A DNA stretch of 64,000 nt from SG8-30 sp963695155 (lineage in GTDB: Bacteria > Pseudomonadota > Gammaproteobacteria > Steroidobacterales > Steroidobacteraceae), in contig CAVOGD010000006.1 in assembly GCA_963695155.1 (NCBI GenBank), positions 124,001 through 188,000 of the forward strand, in the 5' to 3' direction. Shown here piece after piece: positions 8,057-17,670 of this stretch (within the stretch, counting starts at the first letter, position 1; every line of letters begins with the position of its first letter). The notes under the pieces were generated by a model. The model saw nothing but the letters and a program-made list of their open reading frames with translations. It had not been told where the DNA came from and did no database searches. The position numbers were made by a program, and so were the translations under genes.

Positions 8057-8812
8057 TCAGGCCGGCTTCTTCGCGGCGCGCTGCCGCACGGCCTCGTAGA
8101 GCACGATGCCGGTGGCGACCGAGACGTTGAGCGATTCGACGACCCCGCGCATCGGCAGCTTGACCGTGAAGTCGCAGGCCTCGCGCGTGAGCCGGCGCAT
8201 GCCGGACCCCTCCGCGCCCACCACGATCGCCAGCGGCCCGGTGAGATCGGCCGCGTACAGGTCCATCTCCGCCACGCCCGCCGTCCCCACCAGCCACACG
8301 CCGGCCTCCTTGAGGCGGGCCAGGGTCCGGGCCAGGTTGGTCACCTGCACGAACGGAATCGCCTCGGCGGCGCCGGCCGCGACCTTGCGGACGGCCGGGG
8401 TCAGCCCGGCCGCGCGGTCCTTCGGCGCGATCACCGCCAGGACGCCGGCTGCGTCGGCGCTGCGCAGGCAGGCCCCCAGGTTGTGTGGATCCTGCAAGCC
8501 GTCCAGCACCAGCAGCAGGACATCGCGCCCGGCCGCCGCGACCCGCGTCAGCAGCTCGTCTTCGTCCACGGCGGGCGCGGGCGTCACTTCGGCCACGACG
8601 CCCTGGTGGACGGCCCCGTCGGTCATGCGATCGAGTTCTTCCGCCGGGCGCCGCCCGCTGCGCACGCCATGTTCAGTCGCCAGTTCCTGCACGGCGCGCG
8701 CGCGCGCATCGTCGCGGCCCTGCTGCAGCCAGACCTGCCGCACCCGGCCGGCATGCTGTTCCAGCAGCACGCGCACCGCGTGCAGGCCGTAGACCAGGTT
8801 GTCGGCGCTCAC
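8057..8812 (-). CDS. rlmB: 23S rRNA (guanosine-2'-O-)-methyltransferase RlmB
   Basis: SPOUT-class methyltransferase modifying G2251 of 23S rRNA, 251 aa. An N-terminal substrate-binding domain (about 1-75) precedes the SpoU domain. Knot motifs are visible: DPHNLGACLRSADAAG, VVGAEGSGMRRL, and PMRGVVESLNVSVATGI near the end. The start is GTG at 8812, because it overlaps the rnr stop as GTGA and gives the family N-terminus (SADNLVYGLHAV). rnr-rlmB is the normal order. Confidence 0.95.
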   Translation of the reverse strand: MSADNLVYGLHAVRVLLEQHAGRVRQVWLQQGRDDARARAVQELATEHGVRSGRRPAEELDRMTDGAVHQGVVAEVTPAPAVDEDELLTRVAAAGRDVLLLVLDGLQDPHNLGACLRSADAAGVLAVIAPKDRAAGLTPAVRKVAAGAAEAIPFVQVTNLARTLARLKEAGVWLVGTAGVAEMDLYAADLTGPLAIVVGAEGSGMRRLTREACDFTVKLPMRGVVESLNVSVATGIVLYEAVRQRAAKKPA

Positions 8813-11166
8813 TTGCGGCGCGTCCGCCGCGGCTTGCGGGTCTGGCCGGCCTTGCCGCCCTGGCCCGCCTTGCCGGACTTGCCGCCCTGGCCGGGCTTGC
8901 CCTTGCCGCGGGCCTGGCCTTTCCCGCGCGGCTGGCGCGGGCCGCCAGCCGCAATAGCGGCGCCGCGCGGGTGCCAGGCGCCGGCCAGCTTCTCGACGAA
9001 CTCGAAGTCGATCTTGCGCTCCGAGGAATCCACCTTCGACAGCCTCACCCGCAGTTCGTCGCCGATGGTGAAGCGCTGGCCGGTGCGCTCGCCGACCAGC
9101 GTGCGGTCGGCCTCGTGGAACCGGAAGTAGTCGCGCGGCAGCGCCGTGACGTGCACCAGCCCGTCGATCTGCAGGCCCTTGATCTGCACGAAGATGCCGA
9201 AGTCCGTGACGCCCGTGGCGACCGCCTCGAACTCCTCGCCGAGCCGGTCCTTCATGAACTCGCACTTGAGGAAGGCCACCACCGAGCGCGCCGCCTCGTC
9301 GGCCTTGCGCTCCCGCAGGGAACACTCCTGCCCCAGCGTCTCCATCTCCCGCGTGGAGTGCACGAAGTCGTCGGCCGTGCCGCCGCCCAGCGCGTGGCGG
9401 ATGGCGCGGTGCACGAGCAGGTCCGGATAACGGCGGATCGGCGACGTGAAGTGCACGTACTCGTCCAGCGCCAGGCCGAAGTGGCCGATGTTCAGCGGCT
9501 GGTACAGGGCCTGCGGCAGCGAACGGATGATGGCGTTCTCCAGCACCGCCGCGTCCGGCCGGTCCACGACCTGGCGCAACACGCCCTGCAGCCGCGCCGG
9601 CTCGAGTTCCCTCGTCGTGTCGAGGTGCACGCCGCGCATGGCCAGGAAGTGCTTCAGCTCCGCGATGCGGTCCTCTTCGGGCTGGCCGTGGATGCGGAAC
9701 AGGGACGGCATCTTGTGTGCCTTGAGGAACCTGGCCGCCTCGACGTTGGCGGCGATCATGCATTCCTCGATCATGCGGTGCGCATCGTTGCGCGGATAGG
9801 CGCGCACGTCGGTCACGGCGCCCGACTCGTCCACCAGCACGCGCACTTCCGGCGCCTCGAAGTCGAGCGCGCCGCGGCTCTCGCGGTGCACGCGCAGCGC
9901 GCGGTACACCTCGCGCAGCGTCTCCAGCCCATCCAGCACCGCAGCCAGGTCGCGGCGCACCGCGGCGTCGCGCTCGACCAGCGCCGCCGCCACCTGGGTG
10001 TAGGTCAGCCGCGCCACCGAGCGCATCAGCGCGGGGTAGAACCGCGCCCTGGTCACGCGGCCCTCGCGCGACACGCTCATCTCGCAGGCCATGCACAGCC
10101 GTTCCACCTCCGGCATCAGCGAACAGAGGTGGTTGGACAGTTCCTCGGGCAGCATCGGGATCACGCGCCCCGGGAAGTACACCGACGTGGCGCGCTCGCG
10201 GGCCTCGAGATCCAGCGCAGCGCCGGGCGTCACGTAGTGGCTCACGTCGGCGATGGCCACGATCAGGCGGAAGCCGCTGCGGGTCGCTTCCGCGTACACC
10301 GCGTCGTCGAAATCGCGGGCGTCGGCGCCGTCGATCGTGACCAGCGGCACCCCGCGCAGGTCCTCGCGCCCTGCCGGCGGGGACTTCGGCACCTGCTTGC
10401 CGTAGCCGCGCGCCTCGCGCAGCGCGTCCGCCGGGAATTCCTGCGACAGGCCGTGTGCCGCCACCGCCAGCTCGATGGCCGTGTGCGCCGCGCTCCCTTC
10501 CGGCAGGATCCGCGTCACGCGGCCCACCGGGTCGGCATGCGCGGTCGGCGGCTCGACCAGGTCGGCGACCACCAGGTCGCCGGAACGCGCGCCGCCGCTG
10601 GACTGCGGCGGGATGACGATGCGGTGGCTGATGCGGCGGTTGTCCGGCTCGACGAAGCCGACGCCGGCCTCCGACCAGTACTTGCCGGCCACCTGTCGCG
10701 TGCGGCGTTCCAGCACCTCGACCAGCACGCCCTCCTTGCGACCGCGCTCATCGGTGCCCGTGGCGCGCACGGCGATGCGGTCGCCGTGCATGACCCGGCG
10801 CATCTGCCTAAACGGCAGGAAGATGTCGTCGCCGCCGGCCTCGGGCCGCAGGAAGCCGAAGCCGTCCTTGTGGCCGCTGACCGTGCCGACCACCAGCGTC
10901 AGCCGCTCCAGCAGGCAGTACTCCTCCGCCCGGTTGCGCAGCAGCTGGCCGTCCCGCAGCATGGCCCCGAGGCGCTTGGTGAGCGCCTGCTGCAGCGCCG
11001 GCGCCCGCACGCCGAGCGCTTCGCACAGCGCATCGAGCGCCAGGGGCTGGCCCGCTTCCTCGAGCGTCTCCAGGATGAACTGACGGCTGGGGATCGGCTC
11101 TTCGTAGCGGCGCGACTCTTCCCGGAAACGCGGATCCCGGTCCTGCCAGCGACGATGTGACTTCAT
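8809..11166 (-). CDS. rnr: Ribonuclease R
   Basis: Processive 3'-5' exoribonuclease of the RNase II/RNB family that degrades structured RNA, 785 aa. In order it shows an N-terminal winged-helix region, cold-shock domains, the RNB catalytic domain with DARDFDDAV (the Asp cluster that binds Mg2+), a C-terminal S1 domain, and a Gly/Lys/Arg-rich tail rich in GQGGKAG units as in other RNase R. The ATG at 11166 is chosen because AGGGG sits upstream at good spacing. Its stop overlaps rlmB. Confidence 0.95.
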   Translation of the reverse strand: MKSHRRWQDRDPRFREESRRYEEPIPSRQFILETLEEAGQPLALDALCEALGVRAPALQQALTKRLGAMLRDGQLLRNRAEEYCLLERLTLVVGTVSGHKDGFGFLRPEAGGDDIFLPFRQMRRVMHGDRIAVRATGTDERGRKEGVLVEVLERRTRQVAGKYWSEAGVGFVEPDNRRISHRIVIPPQSSGGARSGDLVVADLVEPPTAHADPVGRVTRILPEGSAAHTAIELAVAAHGLSQEFPADALREARGYGKQVPKSPPAGREDLRGVPLVTIDGADARDFDDAVYAEATRSGFRLIVAIADVSHYVTPGAALDLEARERATSVYFPGRVIPMLPEELSNHLCSLMPEVERLCMACEMSVSREGRVTRARFYPALMRSVARLTYTQVAAALVERDAAVRRDLAAVLDGLETLREVYRALRVHRESRGALDFEAPEVRVLVDESGAVTDVRAYPRNDAHRMIEECMIAANVEAARFLKAHKMPSLFRIHGQPEEDRIAELKHFLAMRGVHLDTTRELEPARLQGVLRQVVDRPDAAVLENAIIRSLPQALYQPLNIGHFGLALDEYVHFTSPIRRYPDLLVHRAIRHALGGGTADDFVHSTREMETLGQECSLRERKADEAARSVVAFLKCEFMKDRLGEEFEAVATGVTDFGIFVQIKGLQIDGLVHVTALPRDYFRFHEADRTLVGERTGQRFTIGDELRVRLSKVDSSERKIDFEFVEKLAGAWHPRGAAIAAGGPRQPRGKGQARGKGKPGQGGKSGKAGQGGKAGQTRKPRRTRRK

Positions 11167-11179
11167 GAAAACCCCTGAT

Positions 11180-11208
11180 TTGACAAGCACAGGCGGCGTG
11201 AGTAGATT
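11180..11208 (+). promoter_or_regulatory. Promoter of tRNA-Leu
   Basis: Perfect -35 TTGACA (11180-11185), 17-bp spacer, -10 TAGATT (11203-11208). The expected transcription start is about 30 bp before the tRNA. It lies in the divergent gap between rnr and the tRNA. Confidence 0.7.
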
Positions 11209-11247
11209 TCGCTGCCCTCGCCGGGGCCTGCCCCGGCCGCAACCTGT

Positions 11248-11332
11248 GCCCAGGTGGCGGAATTGGTAGACGCGCTAGTTTCAGGTATTAGTGCCGAGAG
11301 GCGTGGAGGTTCGAGTCCTCTCCTGGGCACCA
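11248..11332 (+). tRNA. tRNA-Leu (anticodon CAG)
   Basis: 85 nt including an encoded CCA. The acceptor is GCCCAGG/CCTGGGC. The anticodon stem CTAGT/ATTAG encloses loop TTCAGGT, giving CAG. It has a class II variable arm (GCCGAGAGGC) and a T-arm with GGTTCGAGTCC. It reads CTG leucine codons, the commonest in this GC-rich genome. Confidence 0.97.
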
Positions 11333-11350
11333 TCAGACGCTCCTGATGGA

Positions 11351-11382
11351 AAAGGCCGCCGGCCCCCGGGCCAGCGGCCTTT
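11351..11382. terminator. Bidirectional terminator between tRNA-Leu and the acyl-CoA reductase gene
   Basis: Perfect 9-bp stem AAAGGCCGC / GCGGCCTTT around a GC-rich 14-nt loop. The A/T ends of the stem give short U-tracts in both directions. It separates the tRNA from the convergent gene ending at 11386. Confidence 0.75.
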
Positions 11383-11385
11383 ATC

Positions 11386-13374
11386 TTACCAGTGCACGCC
11401 GCGCAGCAGCGAAGCGAACATCACCGCCTCGCGGGTCGGCGTCGAGTCCTTCGGCCTGTCCTTCACCTCGCCCTTCGCCGCCGAGGAATCCGGGAACATC
11501 TTGTAGGCCGTGTTCATCACCACCTCGGAGATGCGCGGCGCCGCCAGGTGCAGCACTTCCGCAAACAGCCCCAGCCGGGTCGCGATGCGCTTCGGCCGGT
11601 CGATGATCGCCTCGGCCACCATGTCGGCGGCCTCGTCCGGCGTCGCCACCGGCATCTGCTCGTAGATCTTGGTGGGCGCGATCATGGGCGTGCGCACCAG
11701 CGGCATGTTGATGATCGTGAACGTGATGCCCCGGTCGGCCAGCTCGGCCGCCGCGCAGCGCGTCCAGGCTTCCAGCGCCGCCTTGGACGACACGTAGCCG
11801 GCAAAGCGCGGCGCGTTGGACAGCACGCCGATCGACGAGATGTTGACGATGTGGCCCGCGCCCCGTTCCAGCATGGACGGCAGGATCGCCATCGTGAGCC
11901 GCACCGCGCCCAGGTAGTTGAGCTGCATGGTGCGCTCGAAATCGTGGAAGCGGTCGAAGGACAGGTCGATGGAGCGGCGGATCGACCGGCCGGCGTTGTT
12001 GACCAGCACGTCCACGCGGCCGTGCTCCTCGAGCACGCGCCTCGCGAATTCGTCGCAGGCCGCATAGTCGCTGAGGTCGCAGGGATAGGCATGCACCTCG
12101 CCGCGCGCAGCCAGCGCCTCGCGCGCCGCCTCCAGCTTCTCGGGGTCGCGCGCGGCGATGACGACCTTGGCGCCGGCGTCCACGCAGCGCCCGGCCGCTG
12201 CCAGGCCGATGCCGGACGAACCGCCCGTGATCACCACCACCTTGCCGCGCACCGCGCCGGCCAGGCTGTGGTCCAGCGACAGGTCGGGGTCAAGGTGCCG
12301 CTCCCAGTAGTCCCACAACCGCCATGCGTAGTCCTCGAGCGGCGGCACGCGGATGGAGGTGTCCTCCAGCAGACGCTGCGTCTTGGTGGAGTCGAAGCGC
12401 GTCTGCCAGTTGGCGAAGCGCAGCACGTCCTTGGGAATCTGCAGGTCGCGCATGATCGTGTCGATCATCTGCTGCAGCGGCTTGTAGCTGGTCAGCGACT
12501 TGCTGACGCCGCCCGGGATGAACTCGAACAGTTTCGGGTCGAGCCGGAAGGCCATGGTCGGCGCGTGCCCCGAGCGCGCGAACAGGTTGAGGACCTCGCC
12601 CACGCGTCGCGGGCGCGGGTCGATCAGGTGGAAGCACTCGCCGTCTCCCTCCTCGAGGTGCGCCAGGTGGTCCATCGCGTCCACCACGTAGTCCACCGGC
12701 ACCAGGTTGATGTAGCCGCCCTCGAAGCCGACCAGCGGAAACCAGGACGGCAGCGACTGGCGGATCCTCTGGATCATCTTGAAGAAGTAGTAAGGCCCGT
12801 CGATCTTGTCGATCTCGCCGGTCTTCGAGTGCCCCACCACGATGCCCGGCCGGTACACGCGCCACGGCATCCGGCAGCGCTCGCGGACCAGCCCCTCGGA
12901 CTCGTGCTTGGTGCGGAAATACGGGTGGTCCAGCCCGGTGGCCTCCTCGAACATGTCCTCGCGGAACGTGCCGCGGTACTGCCCGGCGCTGGCGATCGAG
13001 CTGACCAGGTGGAAGCGGCCCGCCTTGACCGAGCTGGCGAACTGCAGCGCGTGGTCCGTGCCCAGCACGTTGGCCGCTTCCTGCTCCGCGGCGCCGGCCG
13101 TCAGGTCGTAGACGGCCGCCAGGTGAAAGACGTGCTTGATGCGCCCGCTGAGGCGCTTGCGGTCCGCGGCGGACACCCCCAGGTGATGCTCGGCCAGGTC
13201 GCCGGGAATCGCGATGACCCGGCGGGCGCGCGGACCCCAGCCCGACTTGAGCGCCTCGAATTTTTCCATGGACTCCGGCCGGACCAGCGCGTAGATGTAG
13301 CCGCGACGGTCGAGCAGGCGCGGGATCAGAAAGCGCCCGATGAAGCCGGTGGCGCCGGTGACGAAATAACTCAC
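11386..13374 (-). CDS. Two-domain fatty acyl-CoA reductase (wax ester pathway)
   Basis: 662-aa fusion of two SDR domains, closely resembling the Marinobacter bifunctional fatty acyl-CoA reductase that makes fatty alcohol from acyl-CoA with NADPH. The N-terminal extended SDR begins TGATGFIG (residues 6-13) with Tyr152/Lys156. The C-terminal classical SDR has TGGSSGIG (383-390), NNAG (459-462), Ser513-514, Tyr527 and Lys531. The linker carries KIDGPYYFFKMIQ as in that enzyme. I chose GTG at 13374 because AGGGGAG precedes it and the protein then begins at the Rossmann strand; a longer N-terminus is possible. It is divergent from the wax ester synthase, 137 bp away, so the two probably act in sequence. 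Recognition is from memory of the family, without a search. Confidence 0.88.
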   Translation of the reverse strand: MSYFVTGATGFIGRFLIPRLLDRRGYIYALVRPESMEKFEALKSGWGPRARRVIAIPGDLAEHHLGVSAADRKRLSGRIKHVFHLAAVYDLTAGAAEQEAANVLGTDHALQFASSVKAGRFHLVSSIASAGQYRGTFREDMFEEATGLDHPYFRTKHESEGLVRERCRMPWRVYRPGIVVGHSKTGEIDKIDGPYYFFKMIQRIRQSLPSWFPLVGFEGGYINLVPVDYVVDAMDHLAHLEEGDGECFHLIDPRPRRVGEVLNLFARSGHAPTMAFRLDPKLFEFIPGGVSKSLTSYKPLQQMIDTIMRDLQIPKDVLRFANWQTRFDSTKTQRLLEDTSIRVPPLEDYAWRLWDYWERHLDPDLSLDHSLAGAVRGKVVVITGGSSGIGLAAAGRCVDAGAKVVIAARDPEKLEAAREALAARGEVHAYPCDLSDYAACDEFARRVLEEHGRVDVLVNNAGRSIRRSIDLSFDRFHDFERTMQLNYLGAVRLTMAILPSMLERGAGHIVNISSIGVLSNAPRFAGYVSSKAALEAWTRCAAAELADRGITFTIINMPLVRTPMIAPTKIYEQMPVATPDEAADMVAEAIIDRPKRIATRLGLFAEVLHLAAPRISEVVMNTAYKMFPDSSAAKGEVKDRPKDSTPTREAVMFASLLRGVHW

Positions 13375-13511
13375 TTGCCGCTCCCCTGGCGGTGCCGTTG
13401 CGGGTCCCGCCGTCGTATTCGCCCGGGGCCGCGCCGTGTGGGCCACTGGCACGGCCGGGCGGTTATAGTGCTGTTCTTAGCATAGCCGATTCCGAGCGAG
13501 AGCCGACTGCC

Positions 13512-14870
13512 ATGGCCGCCGACCAATACAGCATGTCCGCCGTGGACGCGGCCTGGATGCGCATGGACCGGCCCACCAACCTCATGATGGTGGTCGGCGT
13601 GCTGGTGTTCGAGCAGCCGCTCGACTTCCGGCGCTTCCGCAAGCTCATCGCCGACCGGTTCCTGCGTTTCGAGCGTTTCCGGCGCCGGCCGGTGGACGGC
13701 GTGCGCGGTGCCGCCTGGCAACTGGATACCCGCTTCGACCTCGACGCGCACCTGCGCCGGGTCGCGCTGCCCCACCCGGCGGGCCAGCGCGAGCTCGAGG
13801 CGCTGGTCTCGGACCTCGCCGGCACGGACCTGGACCGCCGCCGGCCACTGTGGCAATTCCAGTTCGTCGAAAACTATGCGCGCGGCACCGCCATCGTCAT
13901 GCGCATCCACCACTGCTATGCCGACGGCATCGCGCTGGCGCGCGTCTTCATGTCCCTCACCGACGACGCCCAGCCGGCGCCGGTCGCCGCGGGCGGCCAC
14001 GGGGCCGGGCTGCTGGACGAGTTGCTGGCGGGCGGAGCCGCCTGGCTGGGGCGCCTCGGCGGGACGGTCCACATGCCGCAGTCGGTCGGCGCGCTGGCGG
14101 GCAGGACGCTGGACGCGACCGCGGAACTGGCCCGGGTGGCCGCGCTGCCGGACGATCCGCCGACCTCGCTGAAGGGACCGCTCGGCACGCGCAAGGTCGC
14201 CGCCTGGGCGGAGCCGCTGCAACTGTCCGAGGTGCGCACGGTGGCCCACGCCCTCGGCTGCACCGTCAACGACGTCATCATGGCGGCGGCGGCCGGCGCG
14301 CTGGGCAGCTACCTGCGCGACCAGGGCGAGTCCAGCGTGGACCTGACGCTGCGGGCCACCGTCCCGTTCAACCTGCGCGACCCGGCCGGCGCCGACTCGC
14401 TGGGCAACCACTTCGGCCTGGTCTTCCTCGACCTGCCGGTGGGGATCCGCGACCCGCTCGAGCGCGTGCGCGCGGTGCACGAGCGCATGACGGAACTGAA
14501 GCGCTCGCCGCAACCCGCGGTCATGCTGGGACTGATGACGGCCCTGGGCATGATGGGCGAGGCGGTGCAGACCGCCGCGGTCGACCTGCTGTCGCGCAAG
14601 GCGACGCTGGTCGCCACCAACGTCCCCGGCCCCGCCGCCACGCTGCTGCTGGCCGGGCGGCCGCTGTCGCAGGCAGTCTTCTGGGTGCCGCAGTCGGGCG
14701 ACATAGGCCTGGGGCTCAGCATCCTGAGCCACTCTGGCAAGGTGCAGTTCGGCGTGCTGGCCGACCGCAAGAGGATCGCCGACCCGCACCGGCTGGTGAG
14801 CCACTTCGCGGCCGAGTTCGAGGCCGTCGTGCTGGCCGCGCTGCTGGGACCCTTCCTGCGCCGCGCCTGA
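13512..14870 (+). CDS. Wax ester synthase / acyl-CoA:diacylglycerol acyltransferase (WS/DGAT)
   Basis: Membrane-associated acyltransferase that esterifies fatty alcohol or diacylglycerol with acyl-CoA, 452 aa, typical length. The active-site HHxxxDG is HHCYADG (133-139), preceded by PLW (112-114). The C-terminal DUF1298 part shows NVPGP and a GLGLSI strand. The start ATG at 13512 gives the family N-terminus (MSxxDAAWxxMD). Its divergent neighbour would supply fatty alcohol, and a phasin and a patatin lipase follow nearby, so the region reads as a neutral-lipid storage locus. Confidence 0.93.
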   Translation: MAADQYSMSAVDAAWMRMDRPTNLMMVVGVLVFEQPLDFRRFRKLIADRFLRFERFRRRPVDGVRGAAWQLDTRFDLDAHLRRVALPHPAGQRELEALVSDLAGTDLDRRRPLWQFQFVENYARGTAIVMRIHHCYADGIALARVFMSLTDDAQPAPVAAGGHGAGLLDELLAGGAAWLGRLGGTVHMPQSVGALAGRTLDATAELARVAALPDDPPTSLKGPLGTRKVAAWAEPLQLSEVRTVAHALGCTVNDVIMAAAAGALGSYLRDQGESSVDLTLRATVPFNLRDPAGADSLGNHFGLVFLDLPVGIRDPLERVRAVHERMTELKRSPQPAVMLGLMTALGMMGEAVQTAAVDLLSRKATLVATNVPGPAATLLLAGRPLSQAVFWVPQSGDIGLGLSILSHSGKVQFGVLADRKRIADPHRLVSHFAAEFEAVVLAALLGPFLRRA

Positions 14871-14877
14871 ACCCCGA

Positions 14878-15735
14878 TCAGGCCAGTTCGGCCCGCGCCT
14901 GTTCCACGTCCAGCCGTTCCATCGCGTCGACGGGCTTGCAGGTCGCCGCCTTCTTGTAGAGCTTCACCGCCTCGGCGTGCTGGCCGTCGCCCTCCAGCAT
15001 CAGCAGTCCGTTGGCGTATTCGGCGTAGGCGACGGCCGCCTGGCCATTGAGCTTGATGGCCTGCTGGAAATGCCGCACCGCAGTGGCCTTGTCCGCGCCG
15101 TAGGTGAGCCGGCCGGCCAGCGCGCCGACCTTGTCGATGATCTCGGCGTGGTAGGCGCCCAGCGCGATGTGCGCGTCGGCATGGCGCGGCTCGAGCTCGA
15201 GCGTCGTGTCCAGCGCCTCGCGCACCTTGCCGCCCACGCCCTCGCCGAGCGCCTTGAGCACCGAGATGCGCTGCGCGTAGCGACCCAGAACGAAGGCATG
15301 GAAGTACCAGGCGTTCGCATAGCCGGGCAGCCTGCGGCAGGCGTCCGCGCCGCGCGCCGCGGCTTCCGTGAGCAGGCGCACCGCCCGCTTGTCGTCCTCC
15401 TCCAGGTAGGTGCAGTACACCGCCGCCGCCTTGTTCGCGACCGATGCGCCGAAGGCCCCCAGCGCGGTGCCGCGCTCGACGGCAGCGGCGAAGTCGCCGC
15501 GATGGAAATCCCGCCAGGCGTCCGCCAGTCCGGTGGCCAGGTCCTCATAGCTGCCCTTGCAACCGGGCGGCTGGCTGCCGGCCTTGCCGCCCGCGAGCCG
15601 CTTGAGCCCGGCCGCGTCCGGGAAGGGTTCGCGGTCGCCGGCATGCAGTCGCTCCCAGGCCTTCGCCAGCGCCGGTCCGGCGTACTCGTAGGACTTGCTG
15701 GTGTAGGGGAATTCGACCCACTTCGCGCTGGCCAT
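14878..15735 (-). CDS. TPR-like helical repeat protein, function unknown
   Basis: 285 aa, predicted cytoplasmic with no signal peptide. The C-terminal half has tetratricopeptide-like helical pairs (alternating small/aromatic residues, for example ALDTTLELEPRHADAHIALG and AIKLNGQAAVAYAEYANGL). The N-terminal 90 residues are not recognised. It converges on the wax synthase with a 7-bp gap and is divergent from the phasin, whose start is 127 bp away. TPR proteins are scaffolds, but no partner can be inferred beyond the lipid-storage setting. Confidence 0.65.
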   Translation of the reverse strand: MASAKWVEFPYTSKSYEYAGPALAKAWERLHAGDREPFPDAAGLKRLAGGKAGSQPPGCKGSYEDLATGLADAWRDFHRGDFAAAVERGTALGAFGASVANKAAAVYCTYLEEDDKRAVRLLTEAAARGADACRRLPGYANAWYFHAFVLGRYAQRISVLKALGEGVGGKVREALDTTLELEPRHADAHIALGAYHAEIIDKVGALAGRLTYGADKATAVRHFQQAIKLNGQAAVAYAEYANGLLMLEGDGQHAEAVKLYKKAATCKPVDAMERLDVEQARAELA

Positions 15736-15862
15736 CGCTGCACTCCTGCGGCAACTACCGACCCGCCGCCGGGCCGCATTCCGAGGGCGCAGCGTGCCGG
15801 AATCGGGTTATTCTTGGGCCACACGGTAGCGGTATCGCGCCGTACACGGCAAGGAGTCGACG

Positions 15863-16390
15863 ATGGCAGTGAAGAAGAAGGGCAAGCTGAGCGGCGCGGG
15901 CGCCGACACGACCGGAACCAGGCGGGACCCGAACCTGCTGGCGTCGGCCAACCAGATCTGGATGGCCGGCCTCGGGGCGCTGTCGCGCACCCAGGAAGGC
16001 GGCACCAAGGTGTTCGACGAACTGGTCCGCGAGGGCGCGAAGCTGCAGGGCACCGCGCTGGAGACCGCGCAGAAGGTGGTCAAGGAAGCCTTGCAGGGGG
16101 CGCAGAAGAGCGTCAACCGCAAGGTGGACGATGTGCGTGGCCAGGCGACGGAGACCTGGGACAGCCTCGAGAAGATCTTCCAGACCCGCGTGCAGCGCGC
16201 CCTGCACCAGCTGGGCATGCCTAGCGCCGAGGAGATCACGGCGCTCACGCGCAAGGTCAACGAACTGTCCAGGAGCGTGGACCGGCTGGCCAAGACCGGC
16301 GCTGCGAAGAAGAAGCGCCCGGCCGCCCGCAAGAAGAAGGCTGCTGCCAGGCGCCGCAAGAGCGCAACCGCCGCAGGCGGCGAGGCGTAA
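15863..16390 (+). CDS. Phasin-family granule-associated protein with histone-like tail
   Basis: 175 aa. Residues about 25-135 are an amphipathic helical phasin region (NQIWMAGLGALSRTQEGG, then long helices with LEKIFQTRVQRAL), as in PhaI/PhaF proteins coating storage granules. The last 35 residues are a Lys/Ala/Arg-rich tail like the DNA-binding tail of Pseudomonas PhaF, though much shorter; such tails tether granules to the nucleoid. AAGGAG precedes the ATG. No PHA synthase is in the window, so the granule could be polyester or wax/TAG. Confidence 0.85.
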   Translation: MAVKKKGKLSGAGADTTGTRRDPNLLASANQIWMAGLGALSRTQEGGTKVFDELVREGAKLQGTALETAQKVVKEALQGAQKSVNRKVDDVRGQATETWDSLEKIFQTRVQRALHQLGMPSAEEITALTRKVNELSRSVDRLAKTGAAKKKRPAARKKKAAARRRKSATAAGGEA

Positions 16391-16414
16391 GGCGACCCCC
16401 GGCAGGCGACCGGG

Positions 16415-17635
16415 ATGCTGACCCCGCAGCTGGCGCGCCGGCCGAAGCCCGCGGGCAAGCGCGTCGCGATCGCGCTGGCGGGCGGCGGCCCGCTGGGCGC
16501 GTTCTTCGAACTCGGCGCACTGCAGGCGCTGGCGGAGAGCATCGACGGCCTGGAACTGACCCGGCTGCACGCCTACGTGGGCGTGAGTTCCGGCTCGCTG
16601 CTCGCGGCCTGCCTGGCCAACGGGCTCACGCCGGTGGACATGGGCCGGCTGGTGATCAACGACGAATCCGCCGAGCTGCCCGGCAATCCCGGCATGTTCC
16701 TGCACCCCGCCTACGGCGAGTTTGCGCGCCGCGCGCTGCGGCTGCCGCGGCTGGCGCTCAAGGCGTTCGGCGACTACGCGCGTGCGCCATTGTCGAGGAA
16801 CCTCGCCGAGGTCCTCGACCCGCTGGCCGAGGCGCTGCCGACCGGCCTGTTCGACAGCGCACCCTTCGAGCGCTTCATCGCCAGGCTGTTCAGCGCGCCG
16901 GGGCGCACCAACGACTTTCGCGAGTTGCGGCGGCGGCTGTTCATCGTGGCCACCGACCTGAACACGGGCGAGGCGGCGCGCTTCGGCGAGCCCGGCATGG
17001 ACCACGTACCGATTTCGCGGGCGATCCAGGCCAGCACGGCGCTGCCCGGCCTGTACCCGCCGCTCGCGGTCGACGGCCACGTCTACGCCGACGGCGCGCT
17101 GCTGCGCACCATGCATGCGTCGCTGGTGCTCGATGCCGGCGCCGACCTCGTGATCTGCATCAACCCGCTGGTGTCCTACGACGCCTCCGGGGGCGGCCGG
17201 CACAAGGTCGCCACCGACCTCACCGCACGCGGCCTGACGGTCGTGCTGGGCCAGACCTTCCGCTCGCTGATCCAGTCGCGCATGCTGGTCGGCATGGCGG
17301 CCTACCGGTCGCGTTACCCGCGCTCCGACATCCTGCTGTTCGAGCCCGACCGCGACGACGAGCAGATGTTCTTCGCCAACGTGTTCCGTTATGCCGACCG
17401 CCGGCGGCTGGTGGACCACGCCTACCAGCGCGTGCGCGCCGACCTGCGCCGGCAGGCCGCCGCGCTGGAGCCGGTGCTCGCGCGGCACGGCCTGCGGCTC
17501 GACATGAAGGTGCTGCGCGCCCGCCACCGCAGCTTTCATGCGTCCGTCGAACGGCAGCGGCGTGCCAACGAGCGCGTCGTCGGCGACCTGCAGCGCACGC
17601 TGGACCGGCTGCAGAAGCTGGTCGGCGGCGCCTGA
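16415..17635 (+). CDS. Patatin-like phospholipase / lipid hydrolase
   Basis: Patatin-fold serine hydrolase, 406 aa. The oxyanion loop is GGGPLGAF (23-30), the nucleophile elbow is GVSSG (Ser58), and the catalytic Asp lies in a YADGA motif near residue 226: a complete Ser-Asp dyad. There is no signal peptide, so it is cytoplasmic. The gene starts 24 bp after the phasin stop and is followed closely by an unrecognised gene, consistent with an operon for storage-lipid turnover (inference). Confidence 0.9.
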   Translation: MLTPQLARRPKPAGKRVAIALAGGGPLGAFFELGALQALAESIDGLELTRLHAYVGVSSGSLLAACLANGLTPVDMGRLVINDESAELPGNPGMFLHPAYGEFARRALRLPRLALKAFGDYARAPLSRNLAEVLDPLAEALPTGLFDSAPFERFIARLFSAPGRTNDFRELRRRLFIVATDLNTGEAARFGEPGMDHVPISRAIQASTALPGLYPPLAVDGHVYADGALLRTMHASLVLDAGADLVICINPLVSYDASGGGRHKVATDLTARGLTVVLGQTFRSLIQSRMLVGMAAYRSRYPRSDILLFEPDRDDEQMFFANVFRYADRRRLVDHAYQRVRADLRRQAAALEPVLARHGLRLDMKVLRARHRSFHASVERQRRANERVVGDLQRTLDRLQKLVGGA

Positions 17636-17670
17636 GCCGGGCCGGACGGCGCAGCCGAAGGAGCCTGCCG

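Noticed and set aside
8485..13485. Very long plus-strand frames opposite rnr and the acyl-CoA reductase
   Set aside because: Same GC-driven antisense effect; low-complexity His/Gln/Arg translations.
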